Part shown: positions 19,997-28,516 of the stretch, in pieces
Layout: every line of letters begins with the position of its first letter
How positions within the stretch are numbered: the stretch's first letter is position 1
Source: CAWGXZ01 sp963826695
GTDB taxonomy: Bacteria; Pseudomonadota; Gammaproteobacteria; Burkholderiales; Burkholderiaceae_C
Direction of reading: 5' to 3'
NCBI GenBank assembly: GCA_963826695.1
Contig: CAWGXZ010000004.1
Span: 868,001-932,000, forward strand
DNA length: 64,000 nucleotides
Translations under genes and position numbers: made by a program
Notes under the pieces: generated by a model
What the model saw: only the letters and a program-made list of their open reading frames with translations
Told to the model about the DNA's origin: nothing
The model's database searches: none

Positions 19997-20010
19997 GATA
20001 TTCCAATATC
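19997..20010 (+). promoter_or_regulatory. AT-rich inverted repeat before the sugar dehydrogenase gene
   Basis: GATATT-CC-AATATC lies 13 bp before the start of the PQQ-type dehydrogenase, just ahead of its AAAAGGAG ribosome binding site, in a local AT-rich stretch (19940-20020) unlike the rest of the window. It may be an operator or part of the promoter; no -35/-10 pair is clear. Confidence 0.4.
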
Positions 20011-20023
20011 AAAAGGAGTCGAG

Positions 20024-21433
20024 ATGAGAAATTCCGATTGGAAGAATGCGCGCGCGGCGGGGACCGACGCCGCCAGCGGCCACGATGACGTGAGCATCCG
20101 TGCGGGTCGAGGTAATCGCACAGCAGGTGCACACCGGTACGGGATTGCCGGCTACGTGCTCGCCGCCGGCGCCGGGATTTATGCGGCCGGCTGCGCCCAG
20201 CCGCAAGCTGGAATGCAAGCGGGCGCAATGGCAGCCGCCGCACCGGCGCCGACCCTGTCTGCAACCCCGGTGCTGTCCAAGTTGAGCAATCCGTGGGACG
20301 TGGCGTTCCTTCCCGACGGAACCATGTTCTTCACCGAGAAGTGCAAGGGCCTTTCGTTGCGGCAACCGTCGGGCAATGTCGTCCGTCTGCTCGGCATGAA
20401 GGATGCGCAGGGTTATGCCACCGCGGCGGGCGACCTGTTCTGCGAAGGCCAGGCCGGCATGAACGGCGTCGCCGTCGACCCCAACTTTGCGTCCAACCGC
20501 TTCGTCTATGTCTATTCCGCGTCGAGCCTCACGGCGCCGGGAAGCAACCGGGTTATCCGGTTCACGCTCAGCCCGGACGGCGCGCGGCTTGCGGACCGCA
20601 CCGACATCGTTGCCGATATTCCGTACAAGCCGAAGGCGAGCGACCACCCGTTCGGCGGTCCGGGGGCGCACAACGGCGGGCGAATCCGCTTCGGCCCTCG
20701 TGATGGCCTCCTCTACGTGACCACCGGCGACACCCACAACGGCGAAGTTCCGCAAAGCCCCACGCGAATCGGCGGCAAGGTGCTGCGCATCGATCGCGAC
20801 GGCAAGCCTGCGGCGGGGAACAACGCCCCGCGTGGTTTCGATCCCCGCATCTATGCCTATGGGCTTCGCAATCCGCAGGGGATCACTTTTCGCCCCGGGA
20901 CGAACCAACCCGTGATCGCCGAGAACGGCCCCTGGCATTCGGACGAGGTGACGGTGCTGGTGGCGGGAGGCAACGGCGGCTGGGACCCTCGGCCCAATGT
21001 CAACGGGCGTGGCGACTGCCCCGATCGCTACTGTGGCTACAGCCCGAACCAGATGGGCGCGGTCGATCCGAAGGAGCGTTCTGCCTTCATGCCGATGACC
21101 GACCTTCGCGCGTATCCGAATGCAATGCGGCCGGCGTGGAACAACGAAGGTCTGTCACAAGGCATCCAGGGCGCAACGTTCCTGAGCGGCCGGCAGTGGA
21201 AGGGTTGGGACGGCAAGATGGTGGTCGGCTACACCGGCATCGGCATCCACGGCACACCCGTCGGCAACCGCCTCGATGTGCTGGACATCAGCGCCGACGG
21301 CCTTTCCGCAAAGCGGACCATCGTCCCGCTGCCGATGCCCGCCGGTCGTTTCCGCTCGGTCGTGCAGGGCCCGGATGGCAGTCTGTATGTCGTCACCGAC
21401 GATGGTGAAATCTTCCGCATGACACCGAGTTGA
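20024..21433 (+). CDS. PQQ-dependent soluble sugar dehydrogenase-like protein
   Basis: A 469-residue exported six-bladed propeller of the glucose/sorbosone dehydrogenase family. Blade motifs include NPWDVAFLPDGTMFFTEK, GLLYVTTGD, LRIDRDGKPAAGNN, YAYGLRNPQGITF, and a closing GSLYVVTDDGEIFRM. Members oxidise sugars in the periplasm with PQQ and Ca2+. The start has AAAAGGAG at ideal spacing; the N-terminus is odd, with about 38 polar residues before a hydrophobic stretch ending in YAAGC (Cys 57), which could be a long-n-region lipoprotein signal. A c-type cytochrome gene follows 150 bp downstream, a plausible electron acceptor. Confidence 0.85.
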   Translation: MRNSDWKNARAAGTDAASGHDDVSIRAGRGNRTAGAHRYGIAGYVLAAGAGIYAAGCAQPQAGMQAGAMAAAAPAPTLSATPVLSKLSNPWDVAFLPDGTMFFTEKCKGLSLRQPSGNVVRLLGMKDAQGYATAAGDLFCEGQAGMNGVAVDPNFASNRFVYVYSASSLTAPGSNRVIRFTLSPDGARLADRTDIVADIPYKPKASDHPFGGPGAHNGGRIRFGPRDGLLYVTTGDTHNGEVPQSPTRIGGKVLRIDRDGKPAAGNNAPRGFDPRIYAYGLRNPQGITFRPGTNQPVIAENGPWHSDEVTVLVAGGNGGWDPRPNVNGRGDCPDRYCGYSPNQMGAVDPKERSAFMPMTDLRAYPNAMRPAWNNEGLSQGIQGATFLSGRQWKGWDGKMVVGYTGIGIHGTPVGNRLDVLDISADGLSAKRTIVPLPMPAGRFRSVVQGPDGSLYVVTDDGEIFRMTPS

Positions 21434-21583
21434 ACCTTTCGGGCCGCACCGCGGATTTTTGTGCGGCGCGGGCGGAACCCTTTTCCGGTTGTTCTGGACC
21501 GGGTTTCGGTGACGGCGGCATTCGATGATCGGCAGCCCGCCACGGGTTATCGGTGGGCTGCAATCCAGACAAGGTTCAATTAC

Positions 21584-21892
21584 ATGCGCAAATTTCTGGT
21601 CGTGTGTGCAGCATCGGGCTTGTTGTTTTCCTCTGCTGCTTTTGCCAGCGAGGAAATGTTCAAGAAGTTCAACTGTGCGGCTTGCCACGCCGTCGACCAG
21701 AAGCGATTCGGGCCGGCATTGAAGGAAGTCGCTGCCAAGTACCAGGGCAGCGACGTGGCGGTCGCCCAGCTGGCCAAGAAGATCCAGTCGGGCGGCGCTG
21801 GGGTATGGGGCCAGCTGCCGATGCCGCCGCAACCGCAGGTTTCCGACGCCGATGCGAAGACGCTGGCCGAGTACGTCCTGTCGATCAAGTGA
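21584..21892 (+). CDS. Periplasmic class I c-type cytochrome
   Basis: A 102-residue precursor: signal peptide ending FSSAAFA, heme motif CAACH (31-35) and the axial Met in GQLPMPPQP (Met 80). Size and the K/G pattern match small cytochrome c551/c552-type electron carriers. The upstream PQQ-type dehydrogenase makes it a candidate acceptor for sugar oxidation, but it could equally serve respiration generally. AAGG lies 9 nt before the ATG. Confidence 0.92.
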   Translation: MRKFLVVCAASGLLFSSAAFASEEMFKKFNCAACHAVDQKRFGPALKEVAAKYQGSDVAVAQLAKKIQSGGAGVWGQLPMPPQPQVSDADAKTLAEYVLSIK

Positions 21893-21937
21893 TCCGTCGA
21901 GGCGCTGGCGACGCAGCGGGCGCGCATCGGCGGTGGC

Positions 21938-22837
21938 TCAGCCGGTGCGGAATTCCGCTGGCGGATTCCCTTTGGGCTTGCGGCCGAGGCGCTCGAATTC
22001 CGAGATCACCTGCGCGCCGAGCAGCAAGAAGGTGGCGCCGATCTCCAGGCTGAGCAGCACCGCGATCGCGGTGGTCAGCGAGCCGTAGACCACGCTCACC
22101 TGTGACAGCGTCGCGAAATACCAGACGAGCACGCGTCGCGTCAATTCCCAGAGCAGCGCGGCAGTAACTGCGCCGAGCAGCGCCGGCCGTAGCGCCAGCC
22201 GGCCGACCGGCATCACCAGGTAGACCGAGGTCAGAACGGCCACCTCGCCGGCAAAGCCGAGCAGATAGAGCAGGACGCCGGAGATGCCGTCGAAGTGCCA
22301 TTCGTAGCCGAGAAAATCGACGCTCGACTCGCCGATGGCCTGCAGCACGCCGGCGACCAGCGTGACCACGAGCACGCCGACGCCGAGCGACAGGATGTAC
22401 AGGTACGGCAGGATGGCCGAAACCAGGTAATGGCGCCGCCGCACCGCCACCCGGTGGGTGAAGATCACCGACATGGCGTTTTCCAGCACGGTGAAGGCCA
22501 GTGAGCTGAAGAACAGCATGGTGGCCAGCAGCACCCAGCCGATCACTTGCCGGTGGTCCAGGAAGTTGGCCAGCTCCTGAACGATCGCCCGCGACTGACC
22601 CGGCAGCAGCCACTCGAGATAACGACCGATGGTGCGCAGCAGCTCGGCCTGTTCGATCACGTGCGAGACACCGATCACGATCAGGATCAGCAGCGGCACC
22701 ACCGACAGCAGCGCGTAATAGGCGACGGCGCCGGCGAGCAACAGGCCCTGGTTGGCGCGGAAGGCCTTCAGGGTCTGCAATGCAAAGTCGCCTGGATGCG
22801 CAAGGACGTGGGCTGCGCGGGAGCTGGTGATCGGCAT
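21938..22837 (-). CDS. YihY/BrkB family inner-membrane protein
   Basis: A 299-residue membrane protein with about six hydrophobic segments. The N-terminal DFALQTLKAFRANQGLLLAGAVAYYALLSVVPLLIL and the IFTHRV and ELTRRVLVWYF blocks are typical of the YihY/virulence-factor-BrkB family (sometimes misnamed ribonuclease BN). The molecular function of the family is unsettled. Divergent from the gntR-type regulator at 22955. Confidence 0.9.
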   Translation of the reverse strand: MPITSSRAAHVLAHPGDFALQTLKAFRANQGLLLAGAVAYYALLSVVPLLILIVIGVSHVIEQAELLRTIGRYLEWLLPGQSRAIVQELANFLDHRQVIGWVLLATMLFFSSLAFTVLENAMSVIFTHRVAVRRRHYLVSAILPYLYILSLGVGVLVVTLVAGVLQAIGESSVDFLGYEWHFDGISGVLLYLLGFAGEVAVLTSVYLVMPVGRLALRPALLGAVTAALLWELTRRVLVWYFATLSQVSVVYGSLTTAIAVLLSLEIGATFLLLGAQVISEFERLGRKPKGNPPAEFRTG

Positions 22838-22937
22838 GGTTCGGTCGGCAGGACGGTCGACTCAGACTAACCGACGCCGGACCTTCACTGCGGGACAACC
22901 CGCCCTGGGGCTTTCCCGGGTGGAATTTGCTGCGCGA

Positions 22938-22960
22938 ATTCATATGATGACCTGATGAAT
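22938..22960 (+). promoter_or_regulatory. Inverted repeat overlapping the first regulator's start, candidate operator
   Basis: ATTCAT (22938-22943) and ATGAAT (22955-22960) form a perfect 6-bp inverted repeat with an 11-bp centre that includes TATGATGAC. The same TATGATGAC occurs on the minus strand in front of apnO (31432-31456). Overlap with the start codon of a GntR gene suggests autoregulation. Confidence 0.45.
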
Positions 22961-23740
22961 CCCGGGGCGACTCTCGCTGCGTCTTCGTTTGCAGTCGATC
23001 GACTTTCCGATCGCCTGGCTGCCTTGCTGCATTCGCAGATCGAACGCGGCGAGCTGAATCCCGGCGACCGCTTGCCGACGGAGCCGGCCTTGTCGGCGCA
23101 GCACGGCGTGTCGCGCACCGTCGTGCGGGAAGCGGTGAGCCGACTGCGTTCGCAAGGACTGCTGATATCGAGACAGGGTTCGGGTGTCTATGTCGCGCCG
23201 CGCGCGCATTCGCAGCGGCTGGCGTTCGATCCGGCGGTGCTCGACTCGATTGCGGCGGTGATCGACGTGGTCGAGGTGCGACGCGCTCTGGAGGGCGAAG
23301 TGGCCGCGCTCGCGGCCGAACGTGCCCGGCCGGCCGACATCGCCGCGATCGAGGCTGCGCTGAGCGCGATCGAGGCGGCCGTCGCCGATGGCCGGGACGG
23401 TGTCGAAGAGGATCTCGCCTTCCACCGCGCCATCGCGCGTGCCACCGGCAATTCGCAGTTCGGGGTGCTGCTGGCCTTCATCGAGCAGTACCTGCGCGAC
23501 GCGATGCAGGTCACGCGCGGCAATGAGGCGCGCCATCCGCAATTCATGCACGAGGTGCGCGGCGAACACCGCGCCCTTGCCGACGCAATCGCTGCTGGTG
23601 CTCCCGAGGCAGCCCGTGCTGCGGCCGTGGGCCACATGACCGCAGCGGCGCGGCGGCTCCACGACGCCGGATTGCAGCGAGCACCCCATCCTGTAAAAGC
23701 CGGCCGCCGAACGCGGCATTCGACAAGGACCACGACTTGA
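22955..23740 (+). CDS. GntR-family (FadR/FCD subfamily) transcriptional regulator of the sugar-acid island
   Basis: A 261-residue regulator: N-terminal winged helix (RLPTEPALSAQHGVSRTVVREAVSRLRSQGL, split here by description: recognition helix near residues 50-70) and C-terminal FCD ligand domain with the metal-ligand pattern DLAFHRAIARATGN ... EHRALADAI ... MTAAARRL. FCD regulators sense carboxylates and sugar acids. It is the first gene of the operon and its stop overlaps the ltnD start by 4 bp (TTGA), so it is translated with the pathway it presumably controls. Confidence 0.92.
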   Translation: MNPGATLAASSFAVDRLSDRLAALLHSQIERGELNPGDRLPTEPALSAQHGVSRTVVREAVSRLRSQGLLISRQGSGVYVAPRAHSQRLAFDPAVLDSIAAVIDVVEVRRALEGEVAALAAERARPADIAAIEAALSAIEAAVADGRDGVEEDLAFHRAIARATGNSQFGVLLAFIEQYLRDAMQVTRGNEARHPQFMHEVRGEHRALADAIAAGAPEAARAAAVGHMTAAARRLHDAGLQRAPHPVKAGRRTRHSTRTTT

Positions 23741-24669
23741 CTTCCCCACCAACCGCTTCCGCCGCCGTGGCGACCACCCTCGGGGTCATCGGCCTCGGCT
23801 CGATGGGCCGCGGCGCTGCGCTCTCGGCGCTGCGCCGCGGCGTCGGCACCTGGGGTTTCGACCCGAATGCCGATGCACTGACGCGCTTCGCCGAAGCGGG
23901 CGGTCGTGCAGCGACGAGCGTTGCCGAACTCGCCGCGAACGTCGACCTGGCGCTGGTGCTGGTGGTCAACGCGGCGCAGACCGAGGCGGTGCTGTTCGGC
24001 GCAGACGGGTTGGTCGAGCACATGAAGCCCGGCTCGGTGGTCGTCGCCTCGGCCACGGTCGATCCGTCGCTGCCGCCGCGCTGGGAGTCCCGACTGGCCG
24101 AGCGCGGCCTGTGGCTGATCGACGGCCCGGTTTCGGGCGGCGCGAAGAAGGCCGCGGACGGCCAGATGACGCTGATGGCATCGGGCCGACCCGGAGGCCT
24201 TTGCCGCCGCGGGTTCATTGCTCGAGGCGTTCTGCGGGCACGGTGTTCCGGCTCGGTGACCATGCCGGCATCGGCTCGACCGTCAAGATGGTCAACCAGC
24301 ATCTGGCCGGCGTGCACATCGCCGCGGCCTGCGAGGCGATGGCGCTCGGAATCCGCGCCGGCGCCGATCCGCGCCAGCTCTACGAGGTGATCTGCCAATC
24401 GGCGGGTGCCAGCTGGATGTTCGAAAACCGGGTGCCGCACATTCTCGAAGGCGACTACACGCCGCTTTCGACGGTCAACATCTTCGTCAAGGATCTCGGC
24501 ATCGTGCTCGACTCGGCGCGCCAGCTCGGCTTTCCGCTGCCGCTCGCCGCCGCAGCCCACCAGCTCTACCTCGCCACGGCGGCGTCGGGTCATGGCGCCG
24601 AGGACGATTCGGCGGTGATCAAGTTCTACGCGGCACTTGCCGGCCTGTCAGCTGCCGGAGGGCGGGTGA
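23737..24669 (+). pseudogene. ltnD: L-threonate dehydrogenase, broken by +1 insertions
   Basis: A beta-hydroxyacid dehydrogenase of the LtnD type that oxidises L-threonate to 2-oxo-tetronate. The TTG start at 23737 follows AAGGA. Frame 1 encodes the NAD-binding GVIGLGSMGRGAA and the IDGPVSGGAKKAADG substrate loop as far as ASGRP. An extra G near 24193 shifts to EAFAAAGSLLEAFC, and a second extra G near 24236-24238 shifts to TVFRLGDHAGIGSTVKMVNQHL (catalytic Lys) and the C-terminal domain. The third frame has no stop and runs into otnK. A TGA at 24667-24669, overlapping the otnK ATG as TGATG, would end the gene if a G in GCGGGTGA were also extra. As written no complete product can be made. Confidence 0.85.
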
Positions 24670-25943
24670 TGGCCGGCTCACGACCCGTGCTCGGCGTCAT
24701 CGCCGACGATTTCACCGGCGCGACCGACGTCGCCAGCATGCTGGTGCGCGCCGGCCTGCGAACGCTGCAGGTGATCGGCGTGCCCAGCGGCGACGCGCCC
24801 GACGCCGACGCGGTCGTGGTGGCGCTGAAGTCGCGGACCGTGCCGCCCGCGGATGCCGTGCGCGAGTCGCTCGCGGCACTGCGCTGGCTGCAGGCGGCGG
24901 GCGCGCGCCAGTTCTATTTCAAGTACTGCTCGACCTTCGATTCCACGCCCGAAGGCAACATCGGGCCGGTGACCGAGGCGCTGCTCGACGCACTCGGCAG
25001 CGATTTCACGATCGCCTGCCCGGCGTTCCCGGAGAACGGCCGCACGATCTTCCGCGGCCATCTGTTCGTCGGCGACGAACTGCTTTCCGACTCGGGGATG
25101 CGCAACCATCCACTGACGCCGATGCGCGACGCCAACCTGGTGCGGGTGCTGCAGGCGCAGTGCAGCCGGCCGGTGGGCTTGCTGCGCTACGACACGATCG
25201 CCGCGGGCACGGCCGCGGTGGGCGAGGCGATCGCCGCGCTTCGCGCCGAGGGCGTGGCCATCGCCGTTGCCGACGCAACCAGCAACGACGACCTGCGCAC
25301 CCTTGCCGCTGCCTGCGCCGAACTGCCACTGCTGACCGCCGGCTCCGGTGTGGCGCTCGGCCTTCCCGCGGTCTATGAGGCGCGCGGCTGGTCGCAGCCC
25401 GACGCCGCGGCGGCAACGCTCGACGCCGTCGGCGGCGCCGCGGCCATTGTTTCCGGCTCGTGTTCGCTGGCAACCAACGCCCAGGTCGCGCGCTGGCAGG
25501 CTGGGGGGAATCCGGCCATGGCTATCGATCCGCGGGCGCTCGCGCGTGGCGAGCCGGTCACCGCAGGCGCCGTCCGCTGGGCGCTGGAGCAGATTGCCGG
25601 CGGTCGGGTGCCGCTGGTCTATGCCACTGCGCAGGCCGAGGCACTGAAGGCCGTGCAGGGCGAACTCGGCGCGGCCGAGGCCGGACGACTGGTCGAGGAC
25701 TGCCTGGCCACCGTCGCAAGGCAACTGGTCGACGCAGGCGTGCGCCGGCTGATCGTCGCCGGCGGCGAGACCTCCGGTGCCGTGGTGCAGGCGCTCGGCG
25801 TGACCGCGATGCGCATCGGTGCGCCGATCTGCCCGGGCGTCCCGTGGACGCAGGCGAGCGGCCGGCCGTTGCTGCTGGCGCTGAAGTCGGGCAACTTCGG
25901 CGGCCCGGAGTTCTTCGCCGAAGCGCTGGCTGAAAGCGCCTGA
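24669..25943 (+). CDS. otnK: 3-oxo-tetronate kinase (DUF1537 family)
   Basis: OtnK phosphorylates 3-oxo-tetronate at C4. The 424-residue product has the DUF1537 layout: N-terminal VLGVIADDFTGATDVASML, the YFKYCSTFDSTPEGNIGP block, the ACPAFPENGRTIF segment, and the nucleotide-binding end VAGGETSGAV plus the signature ALKSGNFGGPEFF. The ATG at 24669 follows GGAGG at 7-8 nt. In the sequence as given the frame is open upstream into the ltnD 3' part, so an ltnD-otnK fusion is formally possible; I think this reflects an insertion error. Confidence 0.92.
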   Translation: MAGSRPVLGVIADDFTGATDVASMLVRAGLRTLQVIGVPSGDAPDADAVVVALKSRTVPPADAVRESLAALRWLQAAGARQFYFKYCSTFDSTPEGNIGPVTEALLDALGSDFTIACPAFPENGRTIFRGHLFVGDELLSDSGMRNHPLTPMRDANLVRVLQAQCSRPVGLLRYDTIAAGTAAVGEAIAALRAEGVAIAVADATSNDDLRTLAAACAELPLLTAGSGVALGLPAVYEARGWSQPDAAAATLDAVGGAAAIVSGSCSLATNAQVARWQAGGNPAMAIDPRALARGEPVTAGAVRWALEQIAGGRVPLVYATAQAEALKAVQGELGAAEAGRLVEDCLATVARQLVDAGVRRLIVAGGETSGAVVQALGVTAMRIGAPICPGVPWTQASGRPLLLALKSGNFGGPEFFAEALAESA

Positions 25944-25949
25944 GCGTCG

Positions 25950-26630
25950 ATGAGCGTCGACTCGATAACGGCCCATGCCGCCCTGCGCGAGGAAGTCTGC
26001 CGCGTCGGCCGGTCGCTTTTCGATCGCGGCTACGTCCACGCGACCGCGGGCAACATCAGCGCGCGACTCGGGGAGGGCGCCGGCTTCCTCATCACCCCGA
26101 CCGACGCCTGCCTCGGCTTCCTCGAACCCGGCCGCCTGGCGCATGTCGGCGCGGACGGCGAGCAGCGATCGGGCGATCCGGCAAGCAAGACGCTGGCGCT
26201 GCATCGCCGCATCTACGACGCTGACGCGACGGCGGGCTGCGTCATCCACAGCCACAGCACGCACCTCGTCGCGTTGACGCTTTCGGGCGTCTGGCAGACC
26301 GAGAGCATCCTGCCGCCGATTACGCCGTACTACGTGATGAAGGTCGGCCGTGTGCCGCTGATTCCGTACCACCGCCCGGGCGACTCCGCCGCCGCCGAGC
26401 GCGTCGCGCAGGCGATCGCCGACGCCGCCAGCCGCGAAACCCCGTTGCGCGCGGTCATGCTCGACCGGCTCGGGCCGAACGTCTGGCACGGCACGCCAGC
26501 CGCCGCGATGGCGGTGCTGGAGGAGCTCGAAGAGACGGCCAGGCTGTGGCTGACGAGCCAGCCACGGCCGGCGCCGCTCGCCGAGCCCCAGATCGACGAA
26601 CTGCGCCGGGTCTTCGGCGCGCGCTGGTAA
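25950..26630 (+). CDS. otnC: 3-oxo-tetronate 4-phosphate decarboxylase (class II aldolase fold)
   Basis: OtnC decarboxylates 3-oxo-tetronate 4-phosphate to dihydroxyacetone phosphate. The 226-residue protein shows the class II aldolase/adducin pattern: ATAGNISARL, the substrate loop FLITPTDACLGFLEP, metal-binding CVIHSHSTHL, and a later His in MLDRLGPNVWHG. It lies 6 bp after otnK and 16 bp before otnI, in one operon. A fuculose-phosphate-aldolase role is the generic alternative, but context favours OtnC. Confidence 0.9.
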   Translation: MSVDSITAHAALREEVCRVGRSLFDRGYVHATAGNISARLGEGAGFLITPTDACLGFLEPGRLAHVGADGEQRSGDPASKTLALHRRIYDADATAGCVIHSHSTHLVALTLSGVWQTESILPPITPYYVMKVGRVPLIPYHRPGDSAAAERVAQAIADAASRETPLRAVMLDRLGPNVWHGTPAAAMAVLEELEETARLWLTSQPRPAPLAEPQIDELRRVFGARW

Positions 26631-26646
26631 TTACCCGAGAAGGCCG

Positions 26647-27453
26647 ATGCCCCGTTTTGCCGCCAACCTCTCGATGATGTATGTCGAGCACGACTTCCTC
26701 GACCGCTTTGCCGCCGCGGCAGCCGACGGCTTCGACGCGGTCGAGTTCCTCTTCCCGTATGCCTTCGAGCCCGACGCGCTGCGCCAGCGACTCGATGCGA
26801 ACGGCCTGAAGCAGGTGCTGTTCAATGCACCGCCCGGAAACTTCGAAGCCGGTGAGCGCGGCCTGGCTTCCCGGCCCGACCGGATCGAGCCGTTCCGCAG
26901 TGGCTTCGTCGAGCAGGCGTTGCCCTATGCACGCGCGCTGGGTTGCCGGCAGTTGCACGTCATGGCCGGCCTGCTCGCGCCCGGCGACGACCGCGCCGCG
27001 CGCCGCGCCACGTATATCGACAACCTGCGCTGGGCAGCGCAGCAGGCGGCCGGCGACGGCATCGACGTACTGATCGAGCCGATCAACACCCGCGACATCC
27101 CCGGCTACCTGCTCAACCGGCAGGACGAGGCGCATGCCGTTATCGAAGAAGTCGGTGCGCCCAATCTCAAGGTGCAGATGGACCTCTACCACTGCCAGAT
27201 CGTCGAGGGCGACCTGGCGATGAACCTGAAGCGCCATCTGGCGACCGGCCGGGTCGGGCATCTGCAGATCGCCGGCGTTCCCGAGCGCCACGAGCCCGAT
27301 GGCGGCGAAGTCGCCTTCGATTACCTGTTCGACCTGCTCGACGAACTCGGCTACGGCGGGCATGTCGGCTGTGAATACCGGCCGCTCGCCGGCACCTCCG
27401 AAGGCCTCGGCTGGCTGCGCCGCTGGCGTGAACGCAAGGGACTGTCCGCATGA
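26647..27453 (+). CDS. otnI: 2-oxo-tetronate isomerase (hydroxypyruvate isomerase family)
   Basis: OtnI interconverts 2-oxo- and 3-oxo-tetronate, linking the dehydrogenases to the kinase. The 268-residue xylose-isomerase-like TIM barrel begins PRFAANLSMMYVEHDFLDRF and has LIEPINTRDIPGYLL (metal-binding Glu), KVQMDLYHCQIVEGD, HLQIAGVPERHEPD and GCEYRPL. AAGG precedes the ATG. Its stop overlaps the start of denD by 4 bp (ATGA), indicating translational coupling. Confidence 0.9.
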   Translation: MPRFAANLSMMYVEHDFLDRFAAAAADGFDAVEFLFPYAFEPDALRQRLDANGLKQVLFNAPPGNFEAGERGLASRPDRIEPFRSGFVEQALPYARALGCRQLHVMAGLLAPGDDRAARRATYIDNLRWAAQQAAGDGIDVLIEPINTRDIPGYLLNRQDEAHAVIEEVGAPNLKVQMDLYHCQIVEGDLAMNLKRHLATGRVGHLQIAGVPERHEPDGGEVAFDYLFDLLDELGYGGHVGCEYRPLAGTSEGLGWLRRWRERKGLSA

Positions 27454-28442
27454 AGATTCTGATCACCGGCGGCGCCGGCTTTCTCGGTTCGCGCCTGGCG
27501 CGAACGCTGCTCGACCGTGGCACGCTGGCCGGGCGCACGATCGAACGACTGGTGCTGGCCGACCTCGCCCTGCCAGCGGATCCGCGGCTGCGCGACGACC
27601 CGCGGGTGCACAGTGCCGTCGGCGACCTGCTCGGCCAGACGGAGGCGCTGTTCGCCGCGCCGTTCGATGCGGTGTTCCACCTCGCCTCCGCCGTGTCGGG
27701 CGAATGCGAGTCGAATTTCGACCTCGGTCTGCGCTCGAACATCGACACCACGCGTGCGCTTCTCGATGCCTGCCGCCGGCACACCGAGCGCGGCGCGCCG
27801 GCGCCGCTGTTCGTCTTCTCAAGCTCGGTGGCGGTCTACGGCAGCGACGCTGCGCTGCCGCTTCCCGATGTCGTCGAAGACGACACGCTGCCGACCCCGC
27901 AGTCGAGCTACGGCATCCACAAATTCATCTGCGAACAGCTGGTTGCCGACTACACCCGCAAGGGCCACATCGACGGTCGCAGCGCACGCCTCATGACCGT
28001 CTCGGTACGCCCCGGCAAGCCCAACGGGGCGGCGTCGAGCTTCCTTTCGGGGATCGTCCGCGAGCCGCTTGCCGGCGTCGATGCGGTCTGCCCGGTGGCG
28101 ATCGACACGGCGGTTGCGCTGGCGTCGCCGGCCAACACCATCCAGGGCATCGTTACCGTCGCCGAGGCGACCCGCGAAGCCTACGGTGGCCGCACCGCGA
28201 TCAACCTGCCGCCGCTGACGGTGACGGTCGGCGAAATGCTCGACGCGCTGCGCAGCGTCGGCGGTGCGGCGGCCGCCGACCGGGTGCGCTTCGATCCCGA
28301 CCCGGCGATTGCTCGCATCGTCGGTGGCTGGCCGTCGCGGATCTCCAGCGCGCGTGCGGCTCGCCTTGGCCTCCGTGCCGACAGCGACTACGCCTCGATC
28401 ATTCGGCAATACGTCGCGGATCAAGCCGCGGCGCCCAGGTAA
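27450..28442 (+). CDS. denD: D-erythronate dehydrogenase (NAD-dependent epimerase/dehydratase fold)
   Basis: DenD oxidises D-erythronate to 2-oxo-tetronate. The 330-residue short-chain-dehydrogenase-like protein shows the Rossmann motif ITGGAGFLGSRLA, VFHLASAVSGECE, and the catalytic triad region SSSVAVYG ... SSYGIHKFICE (Tyr-x-x-x-Lys). The MTVSVRPGKPNGAASSF block is typical of DenD-annotated members. It overlaps otnI and precedes dctP by 74 bp. A generic sugar-nucleotide epimerase is the weaker alternative. Confidence 0.88.
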   Translation: MKILITGGAGFLGSRLARTLLDRGTLAGRTIERLVLADLALPADPRLRDDPRVHSAVGDLLGQTEALFAAPFDAVFHLASAVSGECESNFDLGLRSNIDTTRALLDACRRHTERGAPAPLFVFSSSVAVYGSDAALPLPDVVEDDTLPTPQSSYGIHKFICEQLVADYTRKGHIDGRSARLMTVSVRPGKPNGAASSFLSGIVREPLAGVDAVCPVAIDTAVALASPANTIQGIVTVAEATREAYGGRTAINLPPLTVTVGEMLDALRSVGGAAAADRVRFDPDPAIARIVGGWPSRISSARAARLGLRADSDYASIIRQYVADQAAAPR

Positions 28443-28516
28443 ACCCTTTCAACGGCGGACCGCATCCCGTCGTTTTCTCTCCCGCGAACTCCCTCGCCCA
28501 ACACCCAGGAAGCCCC

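Noticed and set aside
24669..25943. Natural LtnD-OtnK fusion protein
   Set aside because: The open junction exists in the sequence, but otnK has its own well-spaced ribosome binding site and a TGATG overlap signal is present; an extra base is the simpler explanation.
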